A DNA stretch of 44,195 bases, from NCBI GenBank assembly GCA_000969725.1, contig JXSR01S018668.1, one strand, 5' to 3'. Shown piece by piece: positions 22,140 through 32,699 of the stretch. The notes under the pieces are model-generated. The model was not told the DNA's origin, did no database searches, and saw nothing but the letters and a program-made list of their open reading frames with translations. This DNA comes from Ophiothrix spiculata (taxonomy: Eukaryota; Echinodermata; Ophiuroidea; Amphilepidida; Ophiotrichidae). The translations under genes and the position numbers were made by a program. Position 1 is the stretch's first letter. Each line of letters starts with the position of its first letter.

Positions 22140-23405
22140 TTATACTCCTACTACTGCCATGTTTTGATCAGAATGTTTCTTCTTCAGAGACAAAGAATTG
22201 TAGAACTCCTCAAATACTTCCTTGGGCATCAGGATCTTATTCCCTGGATTATTTGGATCCTCCACCGACATGTACTCTGAACTTCTTTCTGTTTCTTTGT
22301 ATAGAGGTCTATTATCAAAATATGCTGGTGGCTGACCGGGTTCAGGTCGTGCCTGTACTGCCACATAAACTGGTTCACTTCCATCGCTCATGGTTATATT
22401 TCTTCTCCGTATGTCTGTGTAATTTCTTGAAATATTTTGGTATTTGCAACACATGACTATTGTTGTAATCAGAAATATAAATCACAACAAAGATGCACCA
22501 ATAGTAGCAACACTGAGATATAGAATTGTGTATTTGTTGTCATGTTGGCATTCATCATTACAATCAGTAGATGGAATAATTGTGGCAATTTGTTTTGTTA
22601 TTTCTGTGGGAGCTACTGGTCTTGCCGATTCAGTAATAATCTTGATTGGTTCCTTTATTGTTATTGGACCTATTCGACATGTTCGTATAAAGTCCGTAAA
22701 TCCTCTGCTTCTCATTTCACATATAAATATATCACCATGCAGAGATTTTGATGTGCTTTGGGTAATTTCTGAAGTCACAGTATCTGCATTTGAAACACTT
22801 CGAGAAAACACTTCATTGTTTTGATTATCAATCCATCGCAGTGACACCACAGGAGAACCCTTTGACGATATACATGACAGTTTGAGTTGAATATTCTCTT
22901 CTATATCGTTTATTCTTGCAGGGGTACTTGAGCATTGCGGATAAATTTTGTCAGGAAGAAAATATACTTCAACATTAGTCTCCCCTTCAGCTACTTCAAC
23001 ATATGCTCCACCAGCGGCATATCGATAAACCCTGCACAGATATATGCCTCCATCCAGCACAGACACATCTGTTATTGTCATAAAATACATTGTGATTCCA
23101 CTGGGAATTGATCTTTTTGAGATAAAAACACGCTCACCTAATCCTGATGGTATATATAGTGTATCTTGAGTAAGCTTCTTTGTTCGGCCATCTATTACAT
23201 GGAAGATATCCACCATGTAATAATTTTTCATATTCCGTATTTGACATTGTATCGGTAAGATTCCTCCTCTAGTAATCGGCTGAACAGGAACGATTACATT
23301 GACTGTAGTAGATATTGAGGAACTGGTCGAAAACAAAGATGAAATTGTTAGCAGAGGACACAAAGCATAACGCATCGCCATCTTGACAATATAAATGACT
23401 GTCAA
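22140..23405 (-). pseudogene. P7: Ig-domain receptor with in-frame TGA in the membrane helix
   Basis: The frame is open over the full gene except for one TGA at 22482-22484. The stop sits where every intact paralogue has Cys (LLC in the helix) and differs from TGC/TGT by one base. Translation from the upstream Met gives 307 residues; the conserved start is Met 9 (base 23381). The product would have a signal peptide, both Ig domains, the CNDEC stalk and only about 16 hydrophobic residues (ILYLSVATIGASLL end), with no tail. The 101 codons downstream, including YVAV, SEYMSV and VVGV-type ends, remain intact, so the change is recent. It could be a null allele, a base error, or a truncated form that is secreted or weakly anchored. 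The ectodomain is P6-like, and the last 14 residues match P8 (KKKHSDQNMAVVGV). Confidence 0.85.
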
Positions 23406-23409
23406 ATTT

Positions 23410-23780
23410 CCACGCCCTTTAATATTGAAGCGTAATTTACATATACAAATTTGATCAGTGTTTGATATGAGACGTATTATTCACTTTAACGTTCACCCCT
23501 GTTACCCTTGATTTCCCTTGTGAAACAAGATTTATAAATACGTCCGAATAAAGTTTATAAATCAAGAAATATAGATATCTAAGAACACATATTTCTCTGC
23601 ATGGTTTAACAAAATTAGCCAAATTAATCTAGAAAAAGTCTTTAAAAAATTAACATCGTCCGACGCCCTATGAAAATTAGCATAAATTATACCTTATGAA
23701 TCATTAGCAACTCTACTCCTGAATCATTTAAATATTCATAAACTGCCGATTCTTTATTTCTTTGTCTTTAATACTCGTCG
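23410..23780 (-). promoter_or_regulatory. P7 promoter module
   Basis: CCACGCCC is at 23410-23417 (29 bases from the conserved ATG). ATTAGCAT is at 23676-23683, in the same GACGCCCTATGAAAATTAGC context as P6. The module is intact although the coding region has a stop. Confidence 0.55.
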
Positions 23781-24503
23781 TTTGATTCTCTGTTTAGTTC
23801 GTTTTTAAGATGTATGCCAAAAATTTAACAAATTCAGCGTACCTTTCTGAAATGATATGTCTTTATTTAAAAGTGAATATAATATGATGAGCATTTTGTC
23901 GAATATAGCTTATCGCATAGATATGTATCATGATAGCTGTATTTATAGTTAGAACAAATATTTTTGATATAAACAGTCACTATCCGAAACAAAATACAGT
24001 ATTATTGCATTAAATTTAAAGCTGAATTTAAACAGTCCGATGAAAATTTGTCAAAGATTTGTTATGTTTTGTTTGATTTTTTTAATAATATGGTTATTTT
24101 TTCTGCCAAAGACAATTAACACAATACGGAAAAAAAAATCTGATTCATTTTGTTGACCGTAGTATATCTTTAGTAATATGCTTTTATGTTAAATTTCACA
24201 GCAATATGCGCATCATAACAAGCAGTCACAATTTTGAATGAACAAATCCAGATGTTGATAATATTGGTTAATTTAAGTTGTTAAGTTACACAATGATATA
24301 CAATAATATGATAAGTATTCGTCTTTAAACGATTTGCTTATATTCAATGCTATTTTCGACACAAACAACCATGAATGTTTTATCTATATATTACATGTAG
24401 TTCTCAATCTGAACAGAGACACTTATCCTTTTTTATTTAATAGGCATACAATTTTTCTTTTTTTTTTTCAACTTAAAATACACACATATCTGCTAACATC
24501 ATA

Positions 24504-24660
24504 CAGTTGAACCTCGTTAACACAAAATCTCTTAATACAAAAACCCTGATAACACAAAATGTTTGATATTCTATGTGAAATCAGTTGGATAACACAAAAT
24601 TCTGATAACCCAAACTAAATTCTTTGGCCCCAGTGATTTTGTGTTAACGAGGTTCCACTG
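24504..24660. mobile_element. 157-base MITE with CAGT(T/G)GAACCTCGTTAACAC termini, TA target site
   Basis: The left terminus CAGTTGAACCTCGTTAACAC and the right terminus, reverse complement CAGTGGAACCTCGTTAACAC, are near-perfect inverted repeats. TA dinucleotides at 24502-24503 and 24661-24662 flank it. The homologous site in the P6-P7 spacer (near 21862) lacks the element. TA duplication with CAGT..GAACCTCG ends is typical of pogo/Tigger-type Tc1-mariner derivatives. Internal AACACAAAAT repeats fill the centre. No coding capacity. Confidence 0.9.
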
Positions 24661-24915
24661 TATATTGAAATAATCATAAAGAGATTATATCATTCAAGTC
24701 TTGAACCAAGTATATAGTTACAACAAACAATTCAACATGTTTAGCATTATATACAGGTACATTTTTCTGTCCATAGCTTATTTACATGGAGTTTTAAATT
24801 GTTGACAAAATTTTACCTTATTAAAATTCATGGTCATCTATTATTTTGTTGAGCTTATATTACATTCTTTGTACAATTAAAGAAGCGTTTGGTTTTTCTC
24901 AAGTGCAATTGATAA

Positions 24916-26148
24916 TTATACTCCTACTACTGCCATGTTTTGATCAGAATGTTTCTTCTTCAGAGACAAAGAATTATAGAATTCCTCAAATACTTCCTTA
25001 GGCATAAGAATCTTATTTCCTGGATTATTTGGATCCTCCACTGACATGTATCCAGTGCTTCTATCTGGTTCTTTGTATAATGGTCTTCTATCAAAATAAG
25101 CTGGTGGTTGGGCTGGTTCAGGTCGTGCCTGCACTGCAACATAAACCGGTTCACTCCCATCACTGACTGTTAGATTTCTTCTCCGTATGTTTGTTTCATT
25201 TCTTGAAATCTTTTGATATTTACAACACATGACTATTGTTGATATCAGAAACACAACACACATCATTGATGCACCAACAGTAGCAACGCTGAGATATAAA
25301 ATCATATATTTATTGTCACTCGGACATTCATTGTTACAATCATACGATAACATTGTGCTGGACTCTATTGGTACGTGTGTAAGTAACTTTGGTTTTGCCG
25401 ATTCGGTAACAGTCTTGGGCTCCTTTATTGTTATTGGACCTATTCGACATGTTCGTATGAAGTCTGGAAATCCTCTACTTCTCATCTCGCATATAAATAT
25501 AAAATCGTGAAGAAGGGTTGATGTTGCTTTAGTAATTTCTGAAATCACTGTATCTTCACTGGACACACTCCTAGAAAACACTTCTTTGTTGTGATTATCA
25601 ATCCATCGTAGGGAAACATCTGGAGCTCCCTTTGCCGACACACATGACAGTTTTAGTTGAATATTTTCTTCCATATTGTTTACCAGAGTCGGGGTACTTG
25701 AACATTGTGGATATAATTTGTCTGGGAGAAAATATACTTCAACGTCTGTTGAAGCTTCTGCTATTTTAGCATATTCCCCATCAGCTAAATGATATACCTT
25801 GCAGAGGTATGTACCCCCATCAAGCAGAGAGACATCCGTGATTGTCATGAAATACACAACGAGTCCTCCAGGCATTGAGCGCTTTGTGATAAATACTCGC
25901 TGCCCCAATTGCGACGGTATAAATGTAGTTTCTGTGGTAAGCTTTTCCGTACGTCCGTTAATTATACGAAAGACTTCTACCGTATAATCATCCTGCATAT
26001 TTCGTATCTGACATTGTATTGGTAAAATCCCTCCCTTGATTATCGTTTGAACTGGAATGCTTACCTCGACTGTTGTAGAGGCTGATTTACAGATCGAAAA
26101 CAACGACACCAATGGTATCAATGCATACAAAGCATAAGACATCGCCAT
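24916..26148 (-). CDS. P8: tandem Ig-domain receptor, subfamily B
   Basis: This is an open frame of 410 codons from the conserved Met (MAM). Layout: signal peptide to about residue 22; Ig domain 1 C46-C116 (DGGTYLC); C149; Ig domain 2 C169, W182, C220; C234; stalk C271-C275; membrane helix about 281-306 then CC; tail Y336 (YVAV), Y351, Y358, Y367 (TGYMSV, ITSM consensus), Y391 (YNSL), C-terminus MAVVGV rather than the usual MSVVGV. The stalk (KLLTHVPIESSTM) differs from every neighbour. The 3' end and downstream spacer match P7. Confidence 0.94.
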   Translation of the reverse strand: MAMSYALYALIPLVSLFSICKSASTTVEVSIPVQTIIKGGILPIQCQIRNMQDDYTVEVFRIINGRTEKLTTETTFIPSQLGQRVFITKRSMPGGLVVYFMTITDVSLLDGGTYLCKVYHLADGEYAKIAEASTDVEVYFLPDKLYPQCSSTPTLVNNMEENIQLKLSCVSAKGAPDVSLRWIDNHNKEVFSRSVSSEDTVISEITKATSTLLHDFIFICEMRSRGFPDFIRTCRIGPITIKEPKTVTESAKPKLLTHVPIESSTMLSYDCNNECPSDNKYMILYLSVATVGASMMCVVFLISTIVMCCKYQKISRNETNIRRRNLTVSDGSEPVYVAVQARPEPAQPPAYFDRRPLYKEPDRSTGYMSVEDPNNPGNKILMPKEVFEEFYNSLSLKKKHSDQNMAVVGV

Positions 26149-26173
26149 TTTGATTTTTACAAATGGGAAATTT

Positions 26174-26510
26174 CCACGCCCTTTCTGATTAACATATCAT
26201 ATATAAATACAGTGAGTGTTTTATTGAAAGAAATTAAACGAGTGCAGAAAATGTATCATTGTGTTCCTTTTTTCTGTTATCTTTGATCAACAAAAGTAAA
26301 ATACATTTTTAAATAGAAAAAACATAGTTAGAACTCTGTGCGTTACGTACTTTTCAATCGCTAAGAATATGACTCAAAATCATCTAGAAATAATTTTACA
26401 ATTTTTAATAATGCCAGCGCCCTACTTAAATAAGCATAAATTATACTGAATGAATCATTCAACAAATGATTACATATTTATATGTTAATAATGCAACTAT
26501 CGTAGTCTTC
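26174..26510 (-). promoter_or_regulatory. P8 promoter module
   Basis: CCACGCCC is at 26174-26181, 26 bases from the ATG, the shortest spacing. A variant octamer core ATAAGCAT is at about 26430-26437, inside GCGCCCTACTTAAATAAGC, followed by TGAATCATT. CGTAGTCTTC at 26501-26510 echoes the distal block of subfamily A. Confidence 0.5.
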
Positions 26511-26634
26511 ATAACCAGTTGTTCGGTTTTTTTGCAAGTATTTTTTATTTTCTTATTTATTCACTTAGTAAGTTAGTTAGGTAACGCAAGCGAAAGATGT
26601 AAAAAAAAATATTTAGCTTTTGTTAAAACACGTT

Positions 26635-26870
26635 TTATCATTTTGTGGAGGGGCCAAACAATCAAAGATATAGAACATATATACTTAAAAATGCAATTCT
26701 TTGGCTTTTCAAATGCACATAGTACAACAATGGAAATATGTTTAATAGGTGTTATCATTTTGTTGTTGTTGATGTTGTTGGAGGGGCCAAACAATCAAAG
26801 ATATATATAGAACATACTTAAAAATGCAATTCTTTGACTTATAAAATACACATAGTACAAACGGTATAAT
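26635..26870. repeat. Local direct duplication
   Basis: Two copies, from about 26635 and about 26752, share TTATCATTTTG, GGAGGGGCCAAACAATCAAA, ACTTAAAAATGCAATTCTTT and CACATAGTACAA. The second copy carries an inserted TTG/GTT-rich stretch (TTGTTGTTGATGTTG). Confidence 0.75.
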
Positions 26871-26899
26871 GAAAATAGGATGAATAGGGCTAATTACGT

Positions 26900-27797
26900 A
26901 TTCATGTTCTCATATCTCGGACAACTATAAACAAATTCATATCAAATTTGTTGAGGGTTTTTCATTATGTTTAAAGAAATACATGTATGGTAATAAAGAT
27001 GTTGACATACAAAAAAGAGTACTGGATGATGTCACATGCCCAGTTTGGTAATCTACCGCAGTAAAATTCTGTCTGCCATTTTTTTTTTTTTTTTAAGATT
27101 TTCATTTTGGGATCTGATTAAATTCAAAATTCCATATACAAATTTGTAGAACAGGAGCCATTCAACAAGATAATGCTCTAAAATGTTCTTCAATGTTCAT
27201 AGATTACTCTAAAATTATTAAAAGTTAAGAGGTAATGAATTTATTAACTCTATATGGTGAATGAATTACGATCTTTCCCGAACTGAATTGCGAAAAAAAT
27301 ACAATTTTTATCATCAAAAACTACACATATATGATTAAATCCAGTGACACACCTATTAAGAAATTATATGTTTTTCAAAGGTGATAGATCATTTTAAGTT
27401 AACATTTTTCTTTGAAACGTAATATCACATACCGTAGATATTAATACATAAGAAAGAACAATATTGAAAACTTATTTGGTACTTTTCAAAACAATATGTT
27501 ACATCATTATCATCACGATATATGAATCTAGATCAATATACGTCAATTACACTGTAGAATACTAGCAATAACGATAACTATTATGACTCTAATACTAACG
27601 GTCGCACCTAGATGATAGCCATCATTAATCTTAATCTTTAGATTTTGGTCACCAACAAATCGTTATTGTTATTGTTATCGCCACAGTCTGATTCCAGTAG
27701 TAAAGTTTTAATACATAACTTTTAATAATGTATATGAAAATTGCTAAACAAAACCAACAAAACCTTGATATTTTCGTTAACATACATTATTAAGCAT
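26900..27797. other. AT-rich spacer, nothing recognised
   Basis: No open frame with recognisable features. A poly-T run lies near 27080. Short open frames on both strands lack support. Confidence 0.45.
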
Positions 27798-28250
27798 TAA
27801 CACTTTAAGTGCATAAAGGTGTTTTACAATCCCGTTAGTGCACAAGGTTGGCCATTTGGATCCAAGATTTTGACCGCCTTTAAAACATCTTCTTCACATT
27901 ATTCATCTCCTCAGTGATACACCACCATAATATAACTCATATGAAACAATCTGTTTCAAAATGGCGGCAAAATAACAATTAATTACACATGCATTGCTGA
28001 AATAGAAATATTAAAAAGTTGTTTGTTTGTATTTTAGTGGCAAAAATAAAATTTGAAAAGCGCAATCATTTTACCCGTTTATGCTAATGATCTCAAAAAT
28101 GATGCGACAGATTTTAATTATTTCACCAAAACATGCGCAACCCCCATCTTGACAATTATATATAAACGGTTTTCATTGGTTATATTGCGTTTTCGCGCTA
28201 CGCGAAAAACAAAACCCATGTCCAAATGGACCCCCTTATTCATTTAAGTA
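27798..28250. repeat. Dispersed repeat, copy 2
   Basis: Same family and orientation as 2740-3095 (shared AAAAAGTTGTTT, ATCTTGACAATTA, TTGCGTTTTCGCG versus TTGCGTTTTCACG). The left end ACTTTAAGTGCATAAAGG mirrors the right end of copy 1. A perfect hairpin TTTTCGCG-CTA-CGCGAAAA is at about 28190-28208. Confidence 0.6.
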
Positions 28251-28344
28251 TTAAAAATATTACAAACATATTCAAGATCTTTTCAAACTCATCGTTAAAC
28301 GTTTTTCACCAGATACCTTCTGTGAATTATTACATCCATTTTAT

Positions 28345-28706
28345 TAGCCTGATAGATTTTATGCTAGACAAATCCAGGAAAGTAAACTTACTTGTTTAGC
28401 TTTCGTCTTCACGGGTTGAAGACTTGATCACAACTGGCTTGATCCGTTGCTACTCCTGCAAATCTTGACAGTAGTCTCATTCACAGGTTTGGATGTTATC
28501 AGCAACGAATCAAATACGTGATCTAGAGTAATGCTTCCTACGTCACGGTTCATTGTTTTGCTCCCCCTCTGTGAAAATACTGTCAAGGTTTGCAGGAGTA
28601 GCAACGGATCAAGCCAGTTGTGATCAAGTCTTCAACCCGTGAAGACGAAAGCTAAACAAGTAAGTTTACTTTCCTGGATTTGTCTAGCATAAAATCTATC
28701 AAGCTA
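28345..28706. mobile_element. Foldback/MITE with 129-base nearly perfect inverted arms
   Basis: The left arm 28345-28473 and right arm 28578-28706 are inverted copies with very few mismatches (for example ATAGATTTTATGCTAGACAA against TTGTCTAGCATAAAATCTAT), around a 104-base loop. An ATCCATTTTATT phrase lies on both outer sides (about 28334 and 28743). The near-identity of the arms points to recent insertion or arm homogenisation. No coding capacity. A transcript across it would form a long hairpin. Confidence 0.8.
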
Positions 28707-28759
28707 TTTATGAACAATCCTACAGATGAAGCTATTTGATGTATCCATTTTATTTTTTT

Positions 28760-29520
28760 TTATTTTTTTGTGTGTGTTAGATTATCAAATTGTTTATGCA
28801 ACGTTCTTCAAAATATTTGGTTCTTAAAACGCGATTACCATAAATAGACATAAACCTAAATATCATGATAGAACTTTAATCTCGTTAAATCGCCGTTAAT
28901 CCCAGGCGTTAACCTCGAAAGAAAAATGCAAAGGGAACTGCTTTTCTCTGTGTATAAATAAACTAAAGGAGCTTGGTCCGATTTTTCAAACTTTAAAATC
29001 AATGTCATATAAAGGATTGCCACTCAAGAGGTCTAAATTTCAGCTGAATCGATCAAATTGTTCTGGACTTATGGGCAACTTTGTATTTCAGAGCCGTCTA
29101 TAATGCTACTATGTACAATTAACTATAGTTACCATAATAAGACAAATTTTCATATGATCTCCAAACTGGAACTCAGCCGCGAAATTTCATATGGCTTATG
29201 AGAAAACAATAAGCATTATTTTGATACTAACATCTCAAAAAGTCTGAAAAAGGGTCGAGGCAATCAGACCATGCTCCACGCTTTAAAACGTGGATTCAAG
29301 CAATAATTCAATTACAAACACGTTATTATGTTCTTATTGAACAATATATACTGTATATATCATCGGCTCACTTATAAAAACGAACATGCATATTCAGTCA
29401 GTTTCCATTACTTGTACCATCACAATGTACTAAATGCAAAGATATTTATGATCTATGATGATCATCGTCTGTGTTTTGAGTCTGCAGATGGCAGAATGCC
29501 TAATTTTACCAGCAGCAAAA
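28760..29520. other. Spacer downstream of P9, nothing recognised
   Basis: AT-rich, without a supported gene or a repeat shared with other spacers. The short plus-strand frame at 29328-29528 has no visible domain. Confidence 0.4.
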
Positions 29521-29539
29521 CATTTTAATACTATGATTT

Positions 29540-30752
29540 TTAAACACCAACAACGCTCATGTTTTGTTCAGAATGTTTCTTCTTTAAGGATAAAGAATTA
29601 TAGAACTCCTCAAATACTTCCTTAGGCATCAGGATTTTATTCCCTGGATTATTTGGATCCTCAACTGACATATAACCTCTTTCTGGTTCCTTATATAATG
29701 GTCTTCTATCAAAATAAGCTGGTGGTTGGGCGTGTTCAGGTCGTGTCTGTACTGCCACATAGACTGGTTCACTCCCGTCGCTAACTGTTATATTTCTTCT
29801 TCTTAGGTCTATGTCACTTCTTGAAATCTTTTGATATTTGCAACACATCACTATGGTTGATATTAGAAACACAAAGCACAATAAAGATGCACCAATTGTA
29901 GCAACGCTAAGATATAGAATCATATATTTATTGCCATCTGTGCATTCGCTACTACACTCATGCGATTGATTTGTGCTGATTTGTTTTGGTAATTGTGTAG
30001 GTACTAACGGAATCGCCAATTCAGTATTCATGCTTGGTTCCTTAATTGTTATCGGACCTATTCGACATGTTCGTACAAAGTCCGGAAATCCTCTACTTTT
30101 CATCTCACAGAGGAATATAGAACCATGAAGAGATTTTGATGTTCTTTGGGTTATCTTCGTTGGCGACACTCCGAGAAAACACTTCGTTGTTTTGATTATC
30201 AATCCACCGAAGTGAAACCACTGGAGAACCATTTGACGATATACATGTCAGTTTCAATTGTACATCTTTGTCCATGTTGTTTATCATTGCAGGGGTGCTG
30301 GAACATTGTGGATACATTTTGTCTGGAAGAAAATAAATTTCAACATCAGTTGCCCCTTCCGCAACAGTAACAAATGCTCCATCGGCCGCAAATGTATAAA
30401 CCCTGCAGAGATATTTACCGCCATCACTCAAAGAAATATCTGTAATTGTTACAAAATACACTACCAGTCCTCCAGGCATTGATCTCTTTGTTATGAAAAT
30501 ACGCTGCTCTAACGGGGATGGTAAATGTGTTGTTCCTGTTGTAAGCCTCTGTATTTGACCATCAATTACCCGAAATATATCCACCGTATAATCATTTTCC
30601 ATATTCCGTATTTGACATTTTATCGGTAAAATCCCTCCTCTAGTTATTGGCTGAACTGGAAGGCTTACTTCGACAGAAGTAGATGCTGAAATGCTGGTTG
30701 AATGAAAATATAAAATTGCAACCAATGTACACAATGCACCAAGCATCGCCAT
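29540..30752 (-). pseudogene. P9: Ig-domain receptor disrupted by a 17-base deletion
   Basis: The conserved Met at 30752 opens a frame for 215 codons: signal peptide, Ig domain 1 (C46-C116, long YAADGAF loop) and half of domain 2. After NED at about 30153 it shifts and stops. Comparison with P5 and P10 shows that 17 bases coding TVTSE are missing at the junction 30152/30153. The rest of the gene (domain 2 second Cys, stalk, membrane helix, complete tail with YVAV, RGYMSV, YNSL, VVGV) is intact in the shifted frame down to 29540. As it stands the product would be a secreted fragment with an incomplete second Ig fold. It is a recent pseudogene, or an assembly error to be excluded. The tail motif has Arg at -2 (RGYMSV), outside the ITIM consensus. 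Confidence 0.88.
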
Positions 30753-30781
30753 CTTGTAAACGAAGAGCTAATTTTAGATAT

Positions 30782-31142
30782 CCACGCCCTTATTGTGTCA
30801 CAATCAGCATATTATAAATCTTATTAGTGTTTTATATTAGAAATCTATTTCATCTGGACAACATTAATGCCTATGTTTGAAACTCTCTTTGACCAACATA
30901 TCTTTATAATATAATTAATGAAAATTATTCATAATAAATATAATTTTCAACAAATCGACCTTCATAGCAAGTCTTCTATTAAATGTAGATATTTTTATCT
31001 AGAAATAACGTTCACAAATTAAAGCATTGTCGGCACCCTATGTAAATTAGCATATATTATACCGGATGAATCATTCATAAGTTTGCATTATTACAGGCTA
31101 TAATAGTGGTGATTATAATTTTCGCTGTCTTCGTTACTCGTC
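30782..31142 (-). promoter_or_regulatory. P9 promoter module
   Basis: CCACGCCC is at 30782-30789 (30 bases from the ATG). ATTAGCAT is at 31046-31053, followed by TGAATCATT. CTGTCTTCGTTACTCGTC is near 31125-31142. It is still well conserved in spite of the broken gene. Confidence 0.5.
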
Positions 31143-31724
31143 TCCGTTTTAAAGCATTACTTGTTTTAAATATACAATATATAATATTGTACATCAAAAA
31201 ACTATAAAAAAAATGTATTAAAAGCAAACATCGGCCATATTTGTATAAAATTTCACTCACTATTTATACTTTGAATAATGGCCAAGATACGCAATATTGT
31301 GTACTCAAACATAACAGAATTGTAATATATACAAAATTTAAATGCAGGGAAAATACGTTTTGACATTTTATATAGACAACGCCTTTGTTTTATTTTGTAC
31401 TTTGTTTACCTTTATCAGTAAGAAATAATTAATGTATATCTATTCAGAATATTGTATTGACACAAAATATTGAATGAAGAGGAATTTTAACACAGATATT
31501 GCATTAACTAATTTGATGATTCTGATTCTGTTTATTTCGATATCATTCATATATACAAAACCACATGTAGGTAGAAAACACAAAAAGTATCCATAATTGG
31601 TCACAAAATTGTCATGAAAATAGCGGACATTATCAAAATACCAATAAGGTCTGAAGACAATCATGCCCTGGAAAGCAAAACAAAATAAACAAACAAACAC
31701 ACTTATTAAGCTAAGAGAACCATA

Positions 31725-31931
31725 AGGCCCTGTATCCATTGGCTGTTCCCTAGTGCCATATTCCCGCAATTATGCCCAATTGTCGCGCGCCACAGACAAT
31801 TAACCTTTATTTTGCTTGATGACCGTATCAGTGACCTTGTGTATGGCATATGTTTCCTGTGTGTGTCGCATGACAATTGGGGACAATTGCGTGCATATGG
31901 CACCAGTGAACAGCCAATGGATACAGGGCCT
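31725..31931. mobile_element. 207-base MITE with AGGCCCTGTATCCATTGGCT termini, TA target site
   Basis: The left AGGCCCTGTATCCATTGGCT and the right end (same text on the reverse strand) form inverted repeats extending about 60 bases with scattered mismatches (CCCTAGTGCCATAT versus CACTGGTGCCATAT, and GCAATTGTC-like blocks). TA flanks both ends (31723-31724 and 31932-31933). No coding capacity; open frames crossing it are incidental. Confidence 0.8.
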
Positions 31932-32196
31932 TAAAAATACAGGCAATGCCCAAAATGAAAGGAGATAGTCAAATAACCATTTCCACAAAATCAGTTTCAT
32001 TACACGATTTTTGTCAAAAAGTGTTAAACTAGTATTGGGAGAGAACATTTTCTTTTAATATATTCCTGAAGCTTTTAACATTTTCAAATCGTTTGACCGT
32101 TTTATCAAGAGAGTTAAAAAAAAAAGACGGTCCACGGTTTCTGATAGCCTGAGTTGAAAATGTTTTCTTTGTTTGCATATAATATAATCCATATTT

Positions 32197-32680
32197 TGTC
32201 CAGTGAAAGGAAAACAATTATGTACCGTAATGATTTGTTCTGGACTCCAGCGATTATGATGACGATACCTTTATTAACGTCTGATCTGAAGCATCTGTAC
32301 TATTTAATTATATACAAAGTCATACTTTATCGTGAACATTATAAAATCTTGGTTGTTTCAAACAATTTATCCTGAAGAAATTAAAAAGATCTATTCAACT
32401 GGACAACTGTCTATCATTGTCCAGTGAAAGGAAAGCTATTGTGTACAATAATGATTATTCTGGCCTTTAGCGATGTTGATAACGAAACATTAATTAACAT
32501 CAGATCTTAAGACTTAAGCACTACCATCCAATTACACAAAAAGTCATATGTTTTATCGTTAAGCGTTGTAAACTTTTAATTGCTTCAAATAATTTATTCT
32601 TATGAAATTGAAAAGATATATTCCGCTGGACAATTGTCTACCTTTGTCAAGTAAATGGAAAGCAATTGGTCAAAGTTTGG
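32197..32680. repeat. Imperfect tandem repeat of ~220-227 bases
   Basis: TTGTCCAGTGAAAGGAAA starts a unit at 32197 and another at 32417. A third, partial start (TTGTCAAGTAAATGGAAA) is at 32644. Within units, GTGTACAATAATGATT-like, CATCAGATCT-like, AAAGTCATA, TTTATCGT and GAAATTGAAAAGAT-like blocks recur in order. Confidence 0.7.
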
Positions 32681-32699
32681 GTGTTTAAGATTTTTTAGT

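Larger units (their letters stand above)
23406..24915. repeat. Duplicated intergenic unit, copy 2 (P7-P8)
   Basis: Counterpart of 20690-22139. It differs mainly by a 157-base transposon (24504-24660), an extra ~120 bases at about 23950-24075, and loss of the segment equivalent to 21545-21780. Confidence 0.8.

Noticed and set aside
31440-32048. Several overlapping minus-strand frames around the P9-P10 spacer MITE.
   Set aside because: They cross the terminal inverted repeats of the 207-base element and share no domain or upstream context.
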